Source: Tetragenococcus halophilus subsp. halophilus DSM 20339 (GTDB lineage: Bacteria > Bacillota > Bacilli > Lactobacillales > Enterococcaceae). From it: a stretch of 64,000 nucleotides of DNA. The stretch is from the NCBI RefSeq assembly GCF_003841405.1, contig NZ_PXYA01000001.1, positions 682,001-746,000 of the forward strand, given 5' to 3'. The notes under the pieces are model-generated. The model was given only the letters and a program-made list of their open reading frames with translations, had not been told where the DNA came from and searched no databases. This document shows, one piece after another, positions 50,956 to 62,114 of this stretch; within the stretch, counting starts at the first letter, position 1; each line of letters starts with the position of its first letter. Both the position numbers and the translations under genes were made by a program.

Positions 50956-51636
50956 ATGGAAGATATATTAATTATGGACAATATTTTTAAAAAATTTGGT
51001 TCCGGCCATACAGAAATTACCGCGTTAAAAGAAGTTAATTTTACAGCCAAAAAGGGAGAATTCATAAGCATTATTGGGCCCTCAGGTTCAGGAAAAAGTA
51101 CTTTTTTAACTATTTCTGGTGGTCTACAGAGCCCAACAGCTGGAGATATTTCAATTAATGGAAGTTCTTTTTCTAACTTATCAGAAAAAAAGCGCTCCGA
51201 TTTACGTTTTAAAGAAATTGGCTTTATTTTACAAAGTTCTAATTTAATTCCTTTTTTAAAGGTTAAAGAGCAATTTATTCTAGTCGACAAAGTAGATAAA
51301 CGTAAGGCTTCTAACGAGCAAATAAACCAACTATTAGAATCCTTAGATATTGCTTCTTTGAAAAACAGCTACCCTCGGGATCTGTCTGGCGGTGAACGAC
51401 AACGTGTGGCTATCGCACGCGCATTATTTAATAACCCAAGTTTGATCCTAGCAGATGAGCCCACGGCAAGTTTAGATACAGAACATGCTTATGAAGTAGT
51501 GAAGTTATTAGTAAAAGAAGCGCATGAAAAGCAAAAAGCTACGGTTATGGTAACCCATGACGAGCGTATGATTCAATGGAGTGATCGAACCTACCAAATG
51601 AAAGATGGTCAATTACTTAAAATGGATAAAAATTGA
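50956..51636 (+). CDS. hrtA: ABC transporter ATP-binding protein, HrtA-like
   Basis: 226 aa. Walker [11 protein letters not shown]-loop [10 protein letters not shown], signature [15 protein letters not shown], Walker [13 protein letters not shown] and the H-loop MVTHDERM are all intact; it belongs to the MacB/LolD branch. It pairs with the permease two bases upstream to power heme export. AGGAGG upstream lies inside the end of hrtB, so translation is coupled. Confidence 0.85.
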   Translation: MEDILIMDNIFKKFGSGHTEITALKEVNFTAKKGEFISIIGPSGSGKSTFLTISGGLQSPTAGDISINGSSFSNLSEKKRSDLRFKEIGFILQSSNLIPFLKVKEQFILVDKVDKRKASNEQINQLLESLDIASLKNSYPRDLSGGERQRVAIARALFNNPSLILADEPTASLDTEHAYEVVKLLVKEAHEKQKATVMVTHDERMIQWSDRTYQMKDGQLLKMDKN

Positions 51637-51653
51637 GCTGTTTCTTTTCCGTA

Positions 51654-51682
51654 GTGACAAAAAAAGTAAGCACGAGTATACT
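51654..51682 (+). promoter_or_regulatory. Own promoter of the TetR gene
   Basis: GTGACA (51654-51659), 17 bases, TATACT (51677-51682). The -35 lies in a half-operator TAGTGACA like those before hrtB, which may give weak autoregulation. Confidence 0.6.
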
Positions 51683-51712
51683 GTGAATAAAGATCACTAA
51701 AGGAGAAAAGTA

Positions 51713-52309
51713 ATGCCTAAAGAAACCTTTCTTAATTTGTCACTGGAAAAAAAGCAGCATATTGAACAAATCTTATTGGAAAAATTTTATAATCGACATA
51801 TTAGTCAAGTGAAAGTTTCAGAAATCGTTGAAGCAATGCAAATGTCTCGCGGTGCTTTTTACAAATATTTCCAAGATTTAGAAGATGCCTACTTCTATCT
51901 TATTCATAAATATGCTATGAAAATTCATGAAGATATTTTGACGTCTATCAGTCAGCATAAACAGGACTTTTTCTTAGGTATCGAAAATTTTCTGAGATAC
52001 TGCAGCGAATTAGACCGAAACGATCACTATTGGCAAATGCTTCAATTACTTACTCAAAGTAGTCATTCACAAATGACCCAACGAAAAAAACTGTCACCAG
52101 ATTCACCTATGTTTTCTCAATGGTTAGATCTGCTTAAACACAATCATTTTGTTATGGATTCTTATGATGAGGCTCTTAGTTTCTTATATTTCATAATGAA
52201 TTTAGTGATGGATGCTCTTACTGATTGCATTGTCAATAATTGGAATACAGAAGAGTTGGTCCATGACTTCCACTTTCAAAAGAAATGGCTACTACAAGGA
52301 ATTAAATAA
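51713..52309 (+). CDS. TetR-family regulator, probable heme sensor of the hrtBA operon
   Basis: 198 aa. The N-terminal HTH is ISQVKVSEIVEAMQMSRGAFYKYFQDLEDAYFYL, the usual TetR form; the C-terminal part is a helical ligand pocket. Its position after hrtBA and the paired palindromes at the hrtB promoter point to a HrtR/FhtR-like repressor that releases DNA on binding heme. Start ATG follows AGGAG. It has its own promoter. The ligand is inferred, not seen. Confidence 0.8.
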   Translation: MPKETFLNLSLEKKQHIEQILLEKFYNRHISQVKVSEIVEAMQMSRGAFYKYFQDLEDAYFYLIHKYAMKIHEDILTSISQHKQDFFLGIENFLRYCSELDRNDHYWQMLQLLTQSSHSQMTQRKKLSPDSPMFSQWLDLLKHNHFVMDSYDEALSFLYFIMNLVMDALTDCIVNNWNTEELVHDFHFQKKWLLQGIK

Positions 52310-52390
52310 AAAACTACTTCATAACGATTTTTTTACTATTATTCTTATCTGGAAATTTGAGCTCTTCTATCTAATTTTTCGCAAAAAAAG

Positions 52391-52429
52391 TCCTCTATCT
52401 AGGAAAACTAAAGAATCTTAGATAGAGGA
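52391..52429. terminator. Terminator between tetR and glpF
   Basis: TCCTCTATCTA and TAGATAGAGGA form an 11-bp stem. T-runs follow on both strands (TTTTTTT on the minus strand), so it serves the convergent genes. Confidence 0.9.
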
Positions 52430-52439
52430 TTACTTTTAT

Positions 52440-53156
52440 TTAAAATGGAATAAGGCTAAATACACCAGCTGCTACAAGTCCTCCAACGATAGGGCCAACG
52501 ATGGGTACCCATGAATAAGACCAATCAGAAGTTCCTTTATTGGCAATTGGTAAGATTTGGTGAGCAATTCTTGGTCCTAAGTCACGCGCTGGATTGATCG
52601 CATAACCTGTAGGACCACCAAGTGATAGTCCAATGGAAAGAACTAAGATACCTATAAGAAGAGGATTAAATCCATCAGAAAGATCATTTTCGCCTAAACT
52701 GAGTAAACCTAGTACCAAAACAAAGGTACCAATAATTTCGGTAACCATATTAGCGGTGAAATGACGTACAGCAGGCGCAGTAGCAAACGAAGCTAAAATG
52801 CCATCTGCATCGTCTGTTTCGCTCCATAACGGCATGTAAGCTAACCAAACAATTGTTGCTCCAACAATCCCACCTAATATTTGTGCAATAATAAATGGCA
52901 CAACAAGTCCGACAGAAAAGTCACCCATAGCTGCAAAAGCAAGTGTTACAGCTGGATTGATATGAGCTGGTCCCATAAAACCGGCAATGTATACGGCCAT
53001 CGCTAGACCCATGCCCCAGCCTACGGTAATAGCAATCCAGCCTGCACCTTCTGCTTTACTCTTTTTTAAATTTACACCGGCAACAACACCGTCACCTAGT
53101 AAAACGAGTACAGCTGTCCCTAAAAATTCACTAAATATTTGTAAACTATCACTCAC
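52440..53156 (-). CDS. glpF: Glycerol uptake facilitator (aquaglyceroporin)
   Basis: 238 aa with six membrane segments and two half-helices: INPAVTL (Asn67-Ala69) and INPARDLGPR (Asn188); the Asp after NPAR marks glycerol channels. It lets glycerol cross the membrane. It overlaps the end of glpO by 8 bases and is the last gene of glpK-glpO-glpF. A terminator follows. Confidence 0.93.
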   Translation of the reverse strand: MSDSLQIFSEFLGTAVLVLLGDGVVAGVNLKKSKAEGAGWIAITVGWGMGLAMAVYIAGFMGPAHINPAVTLAFAAMGDFSVGLVVPFIIAQILGGIVGATIVWLAYMPLWSETDDADGILASFATAPAVRHFTANMVTEIIGTFVLVLGLLSLGENDLSDGFNPLLIGILVLSIGLSLGGPTGYAINPARDLGPRIAHQILPIANKGTSDWSYSWVPIVGPIVGGLVAAGVFSLIPF

Positions 53157-54972
53157 GGTATTCGTCCTCCTTCAACTCTTTCAAATCTGATTCTGCCACA
53201 ACTTCTGCTAATTCTTTTTGATAGTTGGCTTTTTCTTCATCACTCCATTGATAAAATTCAGCCATTTTATCAAGTACTGGTTGTTCTAAAGCATCTAACT
53301 CATCGCGAATAAATAAGATAAAGTTTGTACGACGTAAGAAGTAATCAACAGGAGTTAGCACGAGTTCTTCATTTAACGCATAATTTAATGAAAAACTATC
53401 ACGTTGGCTTAACCCTTTGATTGGTTCATCATAAGTCAATACTGTTGGTAAATTTGATCCATAAAGATTTGCCAAATAAAGAGCGTCTTTTTCATTTAAT
53501 CCTTTATCTTGTGCCTGTTTAGCTAATTTTTTAATTTCTTCATCAACATTATCAGGATCAATATCTCCGCCAGAAACTGGATATTCTTTAGAGTCAATTA
53601 AGTCAAATTGACTATCTAATTTCTCGTTAATTTTCTTCAAAGCACCTTCTGCCATCAAACGATAGTCTGTAATTTTACCACCTGAAAGGGTAACTAAACC
53701 GTCGCTAGCTTCTTCCAAGCTGCTTCCACGAGAAATTTGTGATGGATCGACTTCTCCACTATCCTGTGCACTATCTGCTTCTTGGATCGCTTTTTCGACA
53801 TCGTCTCTTTTAGCATCGTCTTCTAAATATTCTTTTGTGGTGTTTACTACTTTATTGAAACTTTCATCAGAAAGTTTTTCGCTGCCGCCGCCACCACCAT
53901 TATAATCAGAACCGCCATTTGCAGTGATCAATGGACGTAGCCCTGCCCAACTAGCTTCGATATCGTCTAAGCCAATTTTAGCATCAGGATAACGACGGTT
54001 AACAATTCTTAACAAGTAGTCGACATCTTCTTGTGTAACTTTTGGATGTTTTAAATCACCATGATAATCGGTATCTGTTGTTCCAAAGTAGGTTTTGTCC
54101 TCTCTGGGAACAACAAAAATCATACGACCATCGTTTTCACCTGTATCAAAATAAGTTGGTTGTGGAACATTTAATTTTTCTTTATCCACAACTAAATGAA
54201 CACCTTTTGTAGGACGCATTTGGTCAGATAAGTCATCTTTTTTGTCCAAATCACGTACTTCATCTGTCCATGGTCCAGAAGTATTGATCACAACTTTAGC
54301 ATTAATATGGAAATTCCTACCGCTAATGACATCTTGAACATCAGCGCCATTGACCATACCTTGTTGATCATGTGTAATTTTAACAACTTTGACTTTATTT
54401 AATACTCGAGCACCATCTTCATGTGCTTTTTTGATGTTTTCAATCACTAAGCGTGAATCATTATTGCGAAAATCAAGATAAACACCGCCACCTTGCAAAC
54501 CTTCTTTTTCTAATTGAGGTTCTCTTTCTAACACTTCTGACTTATTTAATGTATAATTAGCAAATTTGCCAGTAACGCCTGCCAAACGATCATATAAATC
54601 CATCGCTACTTTTGCTGAAAACATATTAAATGTTGCGCCAGCTTCATCATAAATAGGCAAAAGCATTGGATCTGGTTTTGGAATATGCGGTGCGATATGT
54701 TGTACATTTGCACGTTCTTTCACCGTATCGTTAACAACTTCTACATCAAATGTTTTTAAATAACGAATACCACCATGGACTAATTTTGTTGAACGAGAAG
54801 AAGTTCCTTCAGCAAAATCTTGCATTTCAACTAATGCGGTTTTCATACCGGAAGCGGCGGCTTGTACAGCAACGCCAGCTCCGGTAATCCCTCCTCCAAT
54901 TACAAGTAAGTCTAGTTCTTCATCTTGAACTTTTTGTATTTCTTCATTTCTTGTCTTATATGAAAAGACCAT
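53149..54972 (-). CDS. glpO: Alpha-glycerophosphate oxidase
   Basis: 607 aa from the ATG at 54972 (AAGGAT upstream, overlapping the glpK end region); a TTG one codon earlier is less likely. The N-terminal FAD motif is VIGGGITGAGVAVQAA, then EGTSSRSTKLVHGGIRYL. The insert of about 50 residues around ETHEDAKRDD-like acidic sequence (TTKEYLEDDAKRDDVEKAI) marks lactic acid bacterial GlpO rather than GlpD. It oxidises glycerol-3-phosphate to dihydroxyacetone phosphate with O2, producing H2O2. Located at the membrane face; no signal. Middle gene of the glycerol operon. Confidence 0.92.
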   Translation of the reverse strand: MVFSYKTRNEEIQKVQDEELDLLVIGGGITGAGVAVQAAASGMKTALVEMQDFAEGTSSRSTKLVHGGIRYLKTFDVEVVNDTVKERANVQHIAPHIPKPDPMLLPIYDEAGATFNMFSAKVAMDLYDRLAGVTGKFANYTLNKSEVLEREPQLEKEGLQGGGVYLDFRNNDSRLVIENIKKAHEDGARVLNKVKVVKITHDQQGMVNGADVQDVISGRNFHINAKVVINTSGPWTDEVRDLDKKDDLSDQMRPTKGVHLVVDKEKLNVPQPTYFDTGENDGRMIFVVPREDKTYFGTTDTDYHGDLKHPKVTQEDVDYLLRIVNRRYPDAKIGLDDIEASWAGLRPLITANGGSDYNGGGGGSEKLSDESFNKVVNTTKEYLEDDAKRDDVEKAIQEADSAQDSGEVDPSQISRGSSLEEASDGLVTLSGGKITDYRLMAEGALKKINEKLDSQFDLIDSKEYPVSGGDIDPDNVDEEIKKLAKQAQDKGLNEKDALYLANLYGSNLPTVLTYDEPIKGLSQRDSFSLNYALNEELVLTPVDYFLRRTNFILFIRDELDALEQPVLDKMAEFYQWSDEEKANYQKELAEVVAESDLKELKEDEYRE

Positions 54973-54975
54973 CAA

Positions 54976-56517
<1,542 letters not shown>

Positions 56518-56521
56518 TTAT

Positions 56522-56539
56522 GTATACCTTTTTGTATAC
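56522..56539 (-). promoter_or_regulatory. Candidate operator/promoter of the glpK operon
   Basis: GTATAC occurs twice, 12 bases apart (56522-56527 and 56534-56539); both are palindromes and overlap TATACA-like -10 sequences on the minus strand. TGACAGCGTTTGCG (56632-56645) upstream resembles a catabolite-response element at 8 of 10 fixed positions. Both are suggestive only. The remaining gap 56540-56631 shows nothing clear. Confidence 0.35.
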
Positions 56540-56645
56540 GTTTTCCTTACATTTCTAATACTAACGCCTATGAAACGCTTTATTTTCCCATTTTTTTTCA
56601 AATTTTTGGAATTTCTGACAAAATCTTATTTTGACAGCGTTTGCG

Positions 56646-58082
56646 CTAAGCTTGACGGATTAACTTTTTGATTTCTTTTAGATCATAAGCTGAACCTAGT
56701 TCAGTAATTCGATAAATTTTAGTATCTAAATCAAGTTCAGTATTTGTAATAACTAAATCATAATGTTTAGCTTCGTCAAAAGATTCCACTATCACTCCAT
56801 TCAGACTATTTAACTGTAGTGTCAACATATTTTTAGTTGCTTCTTTAAATAATTCATCAAGTTGCAAATAAATACCCACACGCACTTCGCGGTTGACACG
56901 GATATCAATAATCGACAGCACACTTAAGTACTTAATAGCTGTCATCGCCCACAAACTATTCTGCTCATTTGATTGAGGTTGTAATTCTTTTGCCGAAAGT
57001 TCCAATAACTGATTCACATGTGACTGGATATTACTGGTTGAAAGTGTTTCTTCTAGCTGCCAAATATTATTACGATCATATGCTTCGACATCTCCAACGA
57101 AAAAATAAAGTCGCAAATGGATTTGTGATAAATAATAATAGCAAGTTTCTTCTAACTCTTTACGAATATTTTTTGGACCGTATATCCGTAAGATTGTTTC
57201 TAAAATAATCGAGTCACACCAGGCTGTTGGCGTCATCTTTGAACGTTGTAAAGAATAGGCATGAAAGTCTTTTTGAGAAAGCACCGACATACCGGTTAAA
57301 AATACGAAGTGAAGCATGATTTCTTCTTCTTTGAGTTCCACAGCATAAAAGCTAAAAGAACGACGAATGATAGGTAGTAGTTTCAAGTAGAGCGGATCTC
57401 TTTTATAAGGTTCAAATTTTTCTTTAAATTGCTTAAATTGCGGATCAGGGATGGTTATTCTTTTTTTAGTTACCCGTAACCATAGAAGAACACGCTGTTT
57501 AGCAACTGACATAAATTCTAAGTTAAGGCCACGTTCGATATTTTCTATAATATGTGATTCTCTTGCAGAAATTTGGGCATAACCTTGTTTTAAATACCAC
57601 AACAATTGAAAATAAAAGTAGCGAATCTGACTTTCTTCTCCCATCAGTTTTCCTTGCCAAATACGCAAGTCAAATTCTTTCAATATTTTATTCAAATCTC
57701 TGATTTTACGAGATAAAGAAGATTCACTAATTTTCAATTCTTGGGACAAGCGAACAGGACTTATTTCTTTTTCTTCTAATAAAGCCAATAAAATTTGATA
57801 CTTAGGCGAATTTAAATACAAAGCTTTTTCAAATTCATCAATAGAAAAATCAGGGGTTTTTGCAAAGGTAATCGTTGCGCCATCATAAGTTAGCTGGCAA
57901 CATTTACCATAAGGTTTGAAATCCTCTATCAATTCTTCGATATAATTATCGATTGATTTTTTCGTTAGTTCTAAGACTTTACGTATCTCATGAACATTCA
58001 TTTGTCCGCCAGCGATGATCAATTGCTTGATTAGATAAACTTGCTTTGCTTCTTTTTTTTCTAGCAATTCTTCAAAACGCAT
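56646..58082 (-). CDS. Mga/AtxA-like transcriptional regulator
   Basis: 478 aa from the ATG at 58082 (GAGG six bases upstream), which overlaps the flavoprotein gene by 11 bases; a GTG four codons earlier is possible. Two N-terminal helix-turn-helix regions (MNVHEIRKVLELTKKSIDNYI and PVRLSQELKISESSLSRKIRDL) are followed by a long helical part resembling the PTS-regulation domains of the Mga family. It may control the glycerol genes downstream. Phosphorylatable histidines cannot be assigned with confidence. Confidence 0.78.
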   Translation of the reverse strand: MRFEELLEKKEAKQVYLIKQLIIAGGQMNVHEIRKVLELTKKSIDNYIEELIEDFKPYGKCCQLTYDGATITFAKTPDFSIDEFEKALYLNSPKYQILLALLEEKEISPVRLSQELKISESSLSRKIRDLNKILKEFDLRIWQGKLMGEESQIRYFYFQLLWYLKQGYAQISARESHIIENIERGLNLEFMSVAKQRVLLWLRVTKKRITIPDPQFKQFKEKFEPYKRDPLYLKLLPIIRRSFSFYAVELKEEEIMLHFVFLTGMSVLSQKDFHAYSLQRSKMTPTAWCDSIILETILRIYGPKNIRKELEETCYYYLSQIHLRLYFFVGDVEAYDRNNIWQLEETLSTSNIQSHVNQLLELSAKELQPQSNEQNSLWAMTAIKYLSVLSIIDIRVNREVRVGIYLQLDELFKEATKNMLTLQLNSLNGVIVESFDEAKHYDLVITNTELDLDTKIYRITELGSAYDLKEIKKLIRQA

Positions 58083-59388
58083 GACGATCCTCACTTCCTA
58101 GATTGATTCTATTTAAAGGTTCCATTACGTTAGTAAATTCCGCTTGGAAAAAATGATCATTTTGCATTAATTCATCCAGAGTCATATTGTTCTCAATAGC
58201 TAGTGCTGCAGTATTGATCTTTTCCAAACAACCTGCCTTTGATAGTAACTGCATACCTAGTAATCTTTCCGAAGACTTTTCATAAACCACTTTACAATAA
58301 ATTGTGGTTTTATCGGTCAATGAAAACTGCTGAGTAAAACTTTTAGCTGCGATTTCATTTTTATAAACAAAGGCCTCTTCTTCAATCAATCCGGTACTCG
58401 CCAAATACCAACCAAAGGCTTTTGTTCCTATAGTACGTAGGCCTCCTGTAAATTTCACTTCTTGTTTTAACAGGTTTTCAGCTGCGATAACACCAGAACG
58501 AGTCGCGTGATTAATTTGTGGTAAATAAACACTTTCATCCCTAATTTGAAAAGGACTATGTATCAAGTCCCCTACAGCAAAGACATCTTTTGCAGAGGTC
58601 TCTAAATAATCATTTACCTGAATTGTATTATCACTATGCAGTTGAAATTTTTTAGTAAATGCCGCCAATTGAGGATGTACATTGACTGTTGTTATCACAT
58701 AATCACTGACAACTGTTTGACCATCGAGTAAAATTTCATACTGTTTATCTTTAGCCACTTCAGTCACCGTTGTATTAAGGTAAAAATGTAAGTTTGGCTG
58801 TTGTTTTAATGTAGATAAAAAAGGAACTAAAAAGTCTGGATCGAAGTATTTAAATAGCGGATAGTCCATCGCTTCGATTAAATGAACCGTCTTTTTTAAA
58901 TCAACAAAAGTACTTGCTGCTTCGATACCGGCTTGTCCAGCTCCGATAATTGCTATGGTTTCAGCATTTTGGATTTGATCTAAAACCTTATTAGACAAAT
59001 CATAATTTTTAAAACTAGGATCCCATTCGTCATCATCTTCCAAACCAATGTTCAGTGATTTTTGCTCGGAACCACTAGCTAAAATTAATTTGTCATAATG
59101 ATAACTTCCTTTATTTGTAATTATTTCATGTTTTTCTGGATGACAATCAAGTAAAATTTCCGAAAGTTTTACTTGAATAGACTGTGTTTCTAGCTGTTTT
59201 TCTGTAACAAATACTGCATCACTTAGCTTTTCAAATTTATTTTGTAAATATAATAGTAAGCCACCAGGTAAAAAACCAACTATTGTATTTTTTTCAATAA
59301 TCGTAATTTTTGCATTTGGATATAATTTACGGGCATGTAAAGCACAACTTATTCCTGCAAAGGATGCGCCTATAATATAAATCTCCAC
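58072..59388 (-). CDS. NADH-oxidase-like FAD/NAD(P)-dependent flavoprotein lacking Cys42
   Basis: 438 aa, pyridine nucleotide-disulfide reductase fold: FAD loop IIGASFAGISCALHAR, NAD loop IIGAGQAGIEAAS, and the second FAD motif DVFAVGDLI. NADH oxidases and peroxidases of this family hold a redox Cys at position 42 in FxSCG; here the segment reads GFLPGGLLLY with Gly42. It therefore probably cannot use the cysteine-sulfenate cycle. Start is GTG (59388) after AGAGG. It is co-transcribed with the Mga-like regulator. Its substrate is unknown. Confidence 0.78.
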   Translation of the reverse strand: MEIYIIGASFAGISCALHARKLYPNAKITIIEKNTIVGFLPGGLLLYLQNKFEKLSDAVFVTEKQLETQSIQVKLSEILLDCHPEKHEIITNKGSYHYDKLILASGSEQKSLNIGLEDDDEWDPSFKNYDLSNKVLDQIQNAETIAIIGAGQAGIEAASTFVDLKKTVHLIEAMDYPLFKYFDPDFLVPFLSTLKQQPNLHFYLNTTVTEVAKDKQYEILLDGQTVVSDYVITTVNVHPQLAAFTKKFQLHSDNTIQVNDYLETSAKDVFAVGDLIHSPFQIRDESVYLPQINHATRSGVIAAENLLKQEVKFTGGLRTIGTKAFGWYLASTGLIEEEAFVYKNEIAAKSFTQQFSLTDKTTIYCKVVYEKSSERLLGMQLLSKAGCLEKINTAALAIENNMTLDELMQNDHFFQAEFTNVMEPLNRINLGSEDRHAF

Positions 59389-59729
59389 TTTTGGACACCT
59401 CTTCTGTTTGTTTTTCTTTTCTTATCATAACACAGAGTATTTTAGCAAAGATTTTCAAATACTTTGACTACTTAAGGTTACACGACTGTGCTTGAGAAAC
59501 GATTTTTTATTAAATGAAAAGATTGTTGATATTTTTGCTGCATAAATTTTCGACTCTTTATTTCATTTTAGCAATAATCACCACTTTGCTCAATTAATTA
59601 TCACTCATTTTTGAGAACGATTACAAAAATCAGAATTAGCTAAATCAGAATTCCTCATAATACGCTTTGAACTTTAATTGTCTGAACAATATTAATTTCA
59701 ATTATTTCATCATTCCTGCTATACTTTAT
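59389..59729. other. Intergenic region, little recognisable
   Basis: Contains the expected upstream region of the flavoprotein gene (TATGAT as a possible -10 near 59427). The rest, up to the IS4 target duplication (59730-59738), shows no gene or clear repeat. Confidence 0.45.
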
Positions 59730-59738
59730 ATAACACGT

Positions 59739-61124
59739 CACTAGTGGTGCATTAATATAATCAGAATATTCAGATTTTAACTTTTTCTAAAAAATGACAA
59801 AAAAATCAAATGCTTACGCAAGGGATGACTTTTCCAGAAAAAATTTTTTCATTATTTATCTGAATACTGTTGCAACGACGACAAATGCTATTTCGTCACG
59901 TAGGAACGAGTAATACCCACAATTCTTCAAAAGGTTGAAAAAGCAGATGTTTTAATAGGCGCTTGATTTGGAACGGGGATTTCTTACTTCCTGTCTCTAC
60001 TTTGAGTAAATACGTCAATAGACTGGCAATCATGGCGAGAATGATTTGATTGCTTACCCCTTTTTCACTGTGTGAAAATAGCTTTTTAATCGTCATATGT
60101 TGCTTGATATGCTTAAAAAATAGTTCAATTTGCCATCTCGCTTTGTACATGTCGGCCACTTCTTGGGCGGTCACATCAAAACGGTTGGTGACAAAGCGTA
60201 ATTGTTTTCCTTTTTCATCCTGAATCGTGACCAAGCGAAACGGGGAAGTTAAATAAACCTGAGTGCCTAACACTACCATTTGGTCACGCAAAATGTTTTT
60301 ACTCTGAGAAGGTTCATAAGTTTCTAGGACATGAACTTTGGCGTTTTTCTTCACTCTTGTGACGAAAAAGTAGCCGTCAGCTTCCATCTCGTCCAGTCGC
60401 TCGTAATCAATATAGCCACGATCAAAGATATAGGTCGCTTCCGGTTGATTGACAAAAACTTCTAAGTGATTGTCATCATGTTCTACCGCATTCGTGACTT
60501 CAAACTGATCCGGATAAAAATGCTCTTTATCCATAAAACAGAGTTTTAAGTGAAGCTTGATCCCCGCTTTGGTTGAGCGAAAGTCTGCCCAAGGGTACCG
60601 AGTGGTATTTAACGAAAAAGTGGAAGAATCCACGAGATAGAGTGCGTTTCGTTTGGTCACCGGTATTTTTGACCGTGCTTTTTCCAGTAACTGTGCGAAA
60701 ATCGCCCACAAAATTTCGTCGTCCATCTGGGCGAGCTCACGGGAAAGCTGCGAATGACTAATGGCATCTAACGCCATGGTCTGTTGTAGATCAGGCGAAA
60801 CAAACGCTGTATCTATTTCACGTAAACTTTCGCACTCATTGTCGATGCCATAGAGAAACACTTTCAAAAAGTGTTCAAAATCAAACTTTTTATGATACTT
60901 GTCGGCTTGCGAAATTTTCTCACGAATAGAAAAAGGTAAATTTTTGAAATTTATGTTCGAAAGCCATTTATTAAAAGCTGAAATTGTTTTATACTTATCC
61001 ATGTGTTTGTCCTTTGTATTGGTCTTGGATAAGTCATCCAAGACCAGTATAAAGGATTTTTTTATGGATGGAAATAGTGTGAAACATAATGAGTGAATTT
61101 AAAATGTTTCATGCACCACTAGTG
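59739..61124 (-). mobile_element. IS4-type insertion sequence, copy 2
   Basis: 1386 bp with perfect 14-bp terminal repeats CACTAGTGGTGCAT and ATGCACCACTAGTG. ATAACACGT lies directly on both sides (59730-59738, 61125-61133), a clean 9-bp target duplication. It is inverted relative to copy 1, so recombination between them could flip about 38 kb. The intact duplication suggests recent arrival. Confidence 0.93.
59896..61002 (-). CDS. IS4-family DDE transposase, copy 2
   Basis: 368 aa; differs from the copy at 20119 at only a few residues (for example LVDSSTFSL in place of IVDSSTFPL). All DDE motifs are intact. The same AAAGGA site before the ATG is enclosed in the hairpin described for copy 1, here with a more complete stem (GGTCTTGGAT/ATCCAAGACC). 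Confidence 0.9.
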   Translation of the reverse strand: MDKYKTISAFNKWLSNINFKNLPFSIREKISQADKYHKKFDFEHFLKVFLYGIDNECESLREIDTAFVSPDLQQTMALDAISHSQLSRELAQMDDEILWAIFAQLLEKARSKIPVTKRNALYLVDSSTFSLNTTRYPWADFRSTKAGIKLHLKLCFMDKEHFYPDQFEVTNAVEHDDNHLEVFVNQPEATYIFDRGYIDYERLDEMEADGYFFVTRVKKNAKVHVLETYEPSQSKNILRDQMVVLGTQVYLTSPFRLVTIQDEKGKQLRFVTNRFDVTAQEVADMYKARWQIELFFKHIKQHMTIKKLFSHSEKGVSNQIILAMIASLLTYLLKVETGSKKSPFQIKRLLKHLLFQPFEELWVLLVPT

Positions 61125-61302
61125 ATAACACGTATGCTATGAGAGATGCGATTCATTCGATACTAAATTCAAGCCATTTGTTTTTCAATTTTACCAAGTT
61201 GGTTGACCCATAGTTTTATAAGTATTATCTCTTCTGTATTTCTAGCTTTTAACTTTTTATAAATTTCTATGTTTCACTGTCAGTTTAGAAGGAGAGAACA
61301 TA

Positions 61303-61992
61303 ATGTATAAGAGCCCAATATCTATTGAACTTCCATTACGTGGCCAATGGTTTGTCGAAGTGAGTCCAGCAGATCGTGTTCCTAGTCACGGAACAGATAA
61401 ATTTGGTTTAAGGTACGCTTTTGATTTTGTACAGGTTGATTGGCAAAAAGCAGAACACCCTACTCACGACAAAAGAAAACTAGATTATTTTACAAAAGGG
61501 ATTCCTTTAGAGAATTATTACTGTTTTGGAAAAGCTGTTTACGCTCCTTTCACAGCTGAAGTTGTGACAGTTGAAGATAGTATAGCAGATGGAAAAACAG
61601 CTTCTTGGTTGAACGATCAAACTTCAGCTATTCGTAATTCCCTCTTCTTCAGTCCTAAAAAAGATGGATTGAAGTCAATCGCTGGTAATTATGTCATTTT
61701 AAAAAGAAAAGATAATGTCTATGCCGTGTTTGCCCATCTACAAAAAGACTCAATTACTGTTAATATCGGTGATAAAATTCAAAAAGGACAATTTATAGGA
61801 AAAGTTGGCCATAGCGGAAATTCTACCGAGCCGCACTTACATTTTCATTTAATGAATTCCTTTAATCCCGAAATTGCGCAAGGACTTCCTTTTGTTTTTA
61901 AACAATATGAAAAATATAATGGTGGATCTTGGCAGAAAATGAAAAATGAAATTCCGACTGCAACTGAACGCATTCGTTTTAAAATAGAATAA
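61303..61992 (+). CDS. M23 (LytM-like) metallopeptidase domain protein without signal peptide
   Basis: 229 aa. Zinc ligands fit the M23 layout: His29 and Asp41 in SHGTDKFGLRYAFD, and HLH at 178-180 in EPHLHFHLMN; HSGNS precedes it as usual. M23 enzymes usually cut peptidoglycan cross-bridges, but there is no signal peptide or membrane segment here, so it may act inside the cell, leave by lysis, or have another substrate. The ATG follows AGAAGGAGAG. Single-gene unit ending in a strong terminator. Confidence 0.82.
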   Translation: MYKSPISIELPLRGQWFVEVSPADRVPSHGTDKFGLRYAFDFVQVDWQKAEHPTHDKRKLDYFTKGIPLENYYCFGKAVYAPFTAEVVTVEDSIADGKTASWLNDQTSAIRNSLFFSPKKDGLKSIAGNYVILKRKDNVYAVFAHLQKDSITVNIGDKIQKGQFIGKVGHSGNSTEPHLHFHLMNSFNPEIAQGLPFVFKQYEKYNGGSWQKMKNEIPTATERIRFKIE

Positions 61993-62055
61993 GGCTTGTT
62001 GCTAAAATATGATAAAAATCAACAGAACATTCCAAAAAATGAATAACAAAACAAT

Positions 62056-62092
62056 AAAAAGGTTTTCCAAAATTAATGGGAAAACCTTTTTA
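62056..62092 (+). terminator. Terminator of the M23 gene
   Basis: AAAAAGGTTTTCC and GGAAAACCTTTTT form a 13-bp stem with A/T tracts; it also works for the leftward small gene at 62115. Confidence 0.9.
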
Positions 62093-62114
62093 TTAGTTAA
62101 ATATTATTTTAGCT

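Noticed and set aside
56570-56590. cre site around GAAACGCTTTA
   Set aside because: Does not align with the TGWNANCGNTNWCA frame on either strand; the sequence at 56632 is a better though weak candidate.
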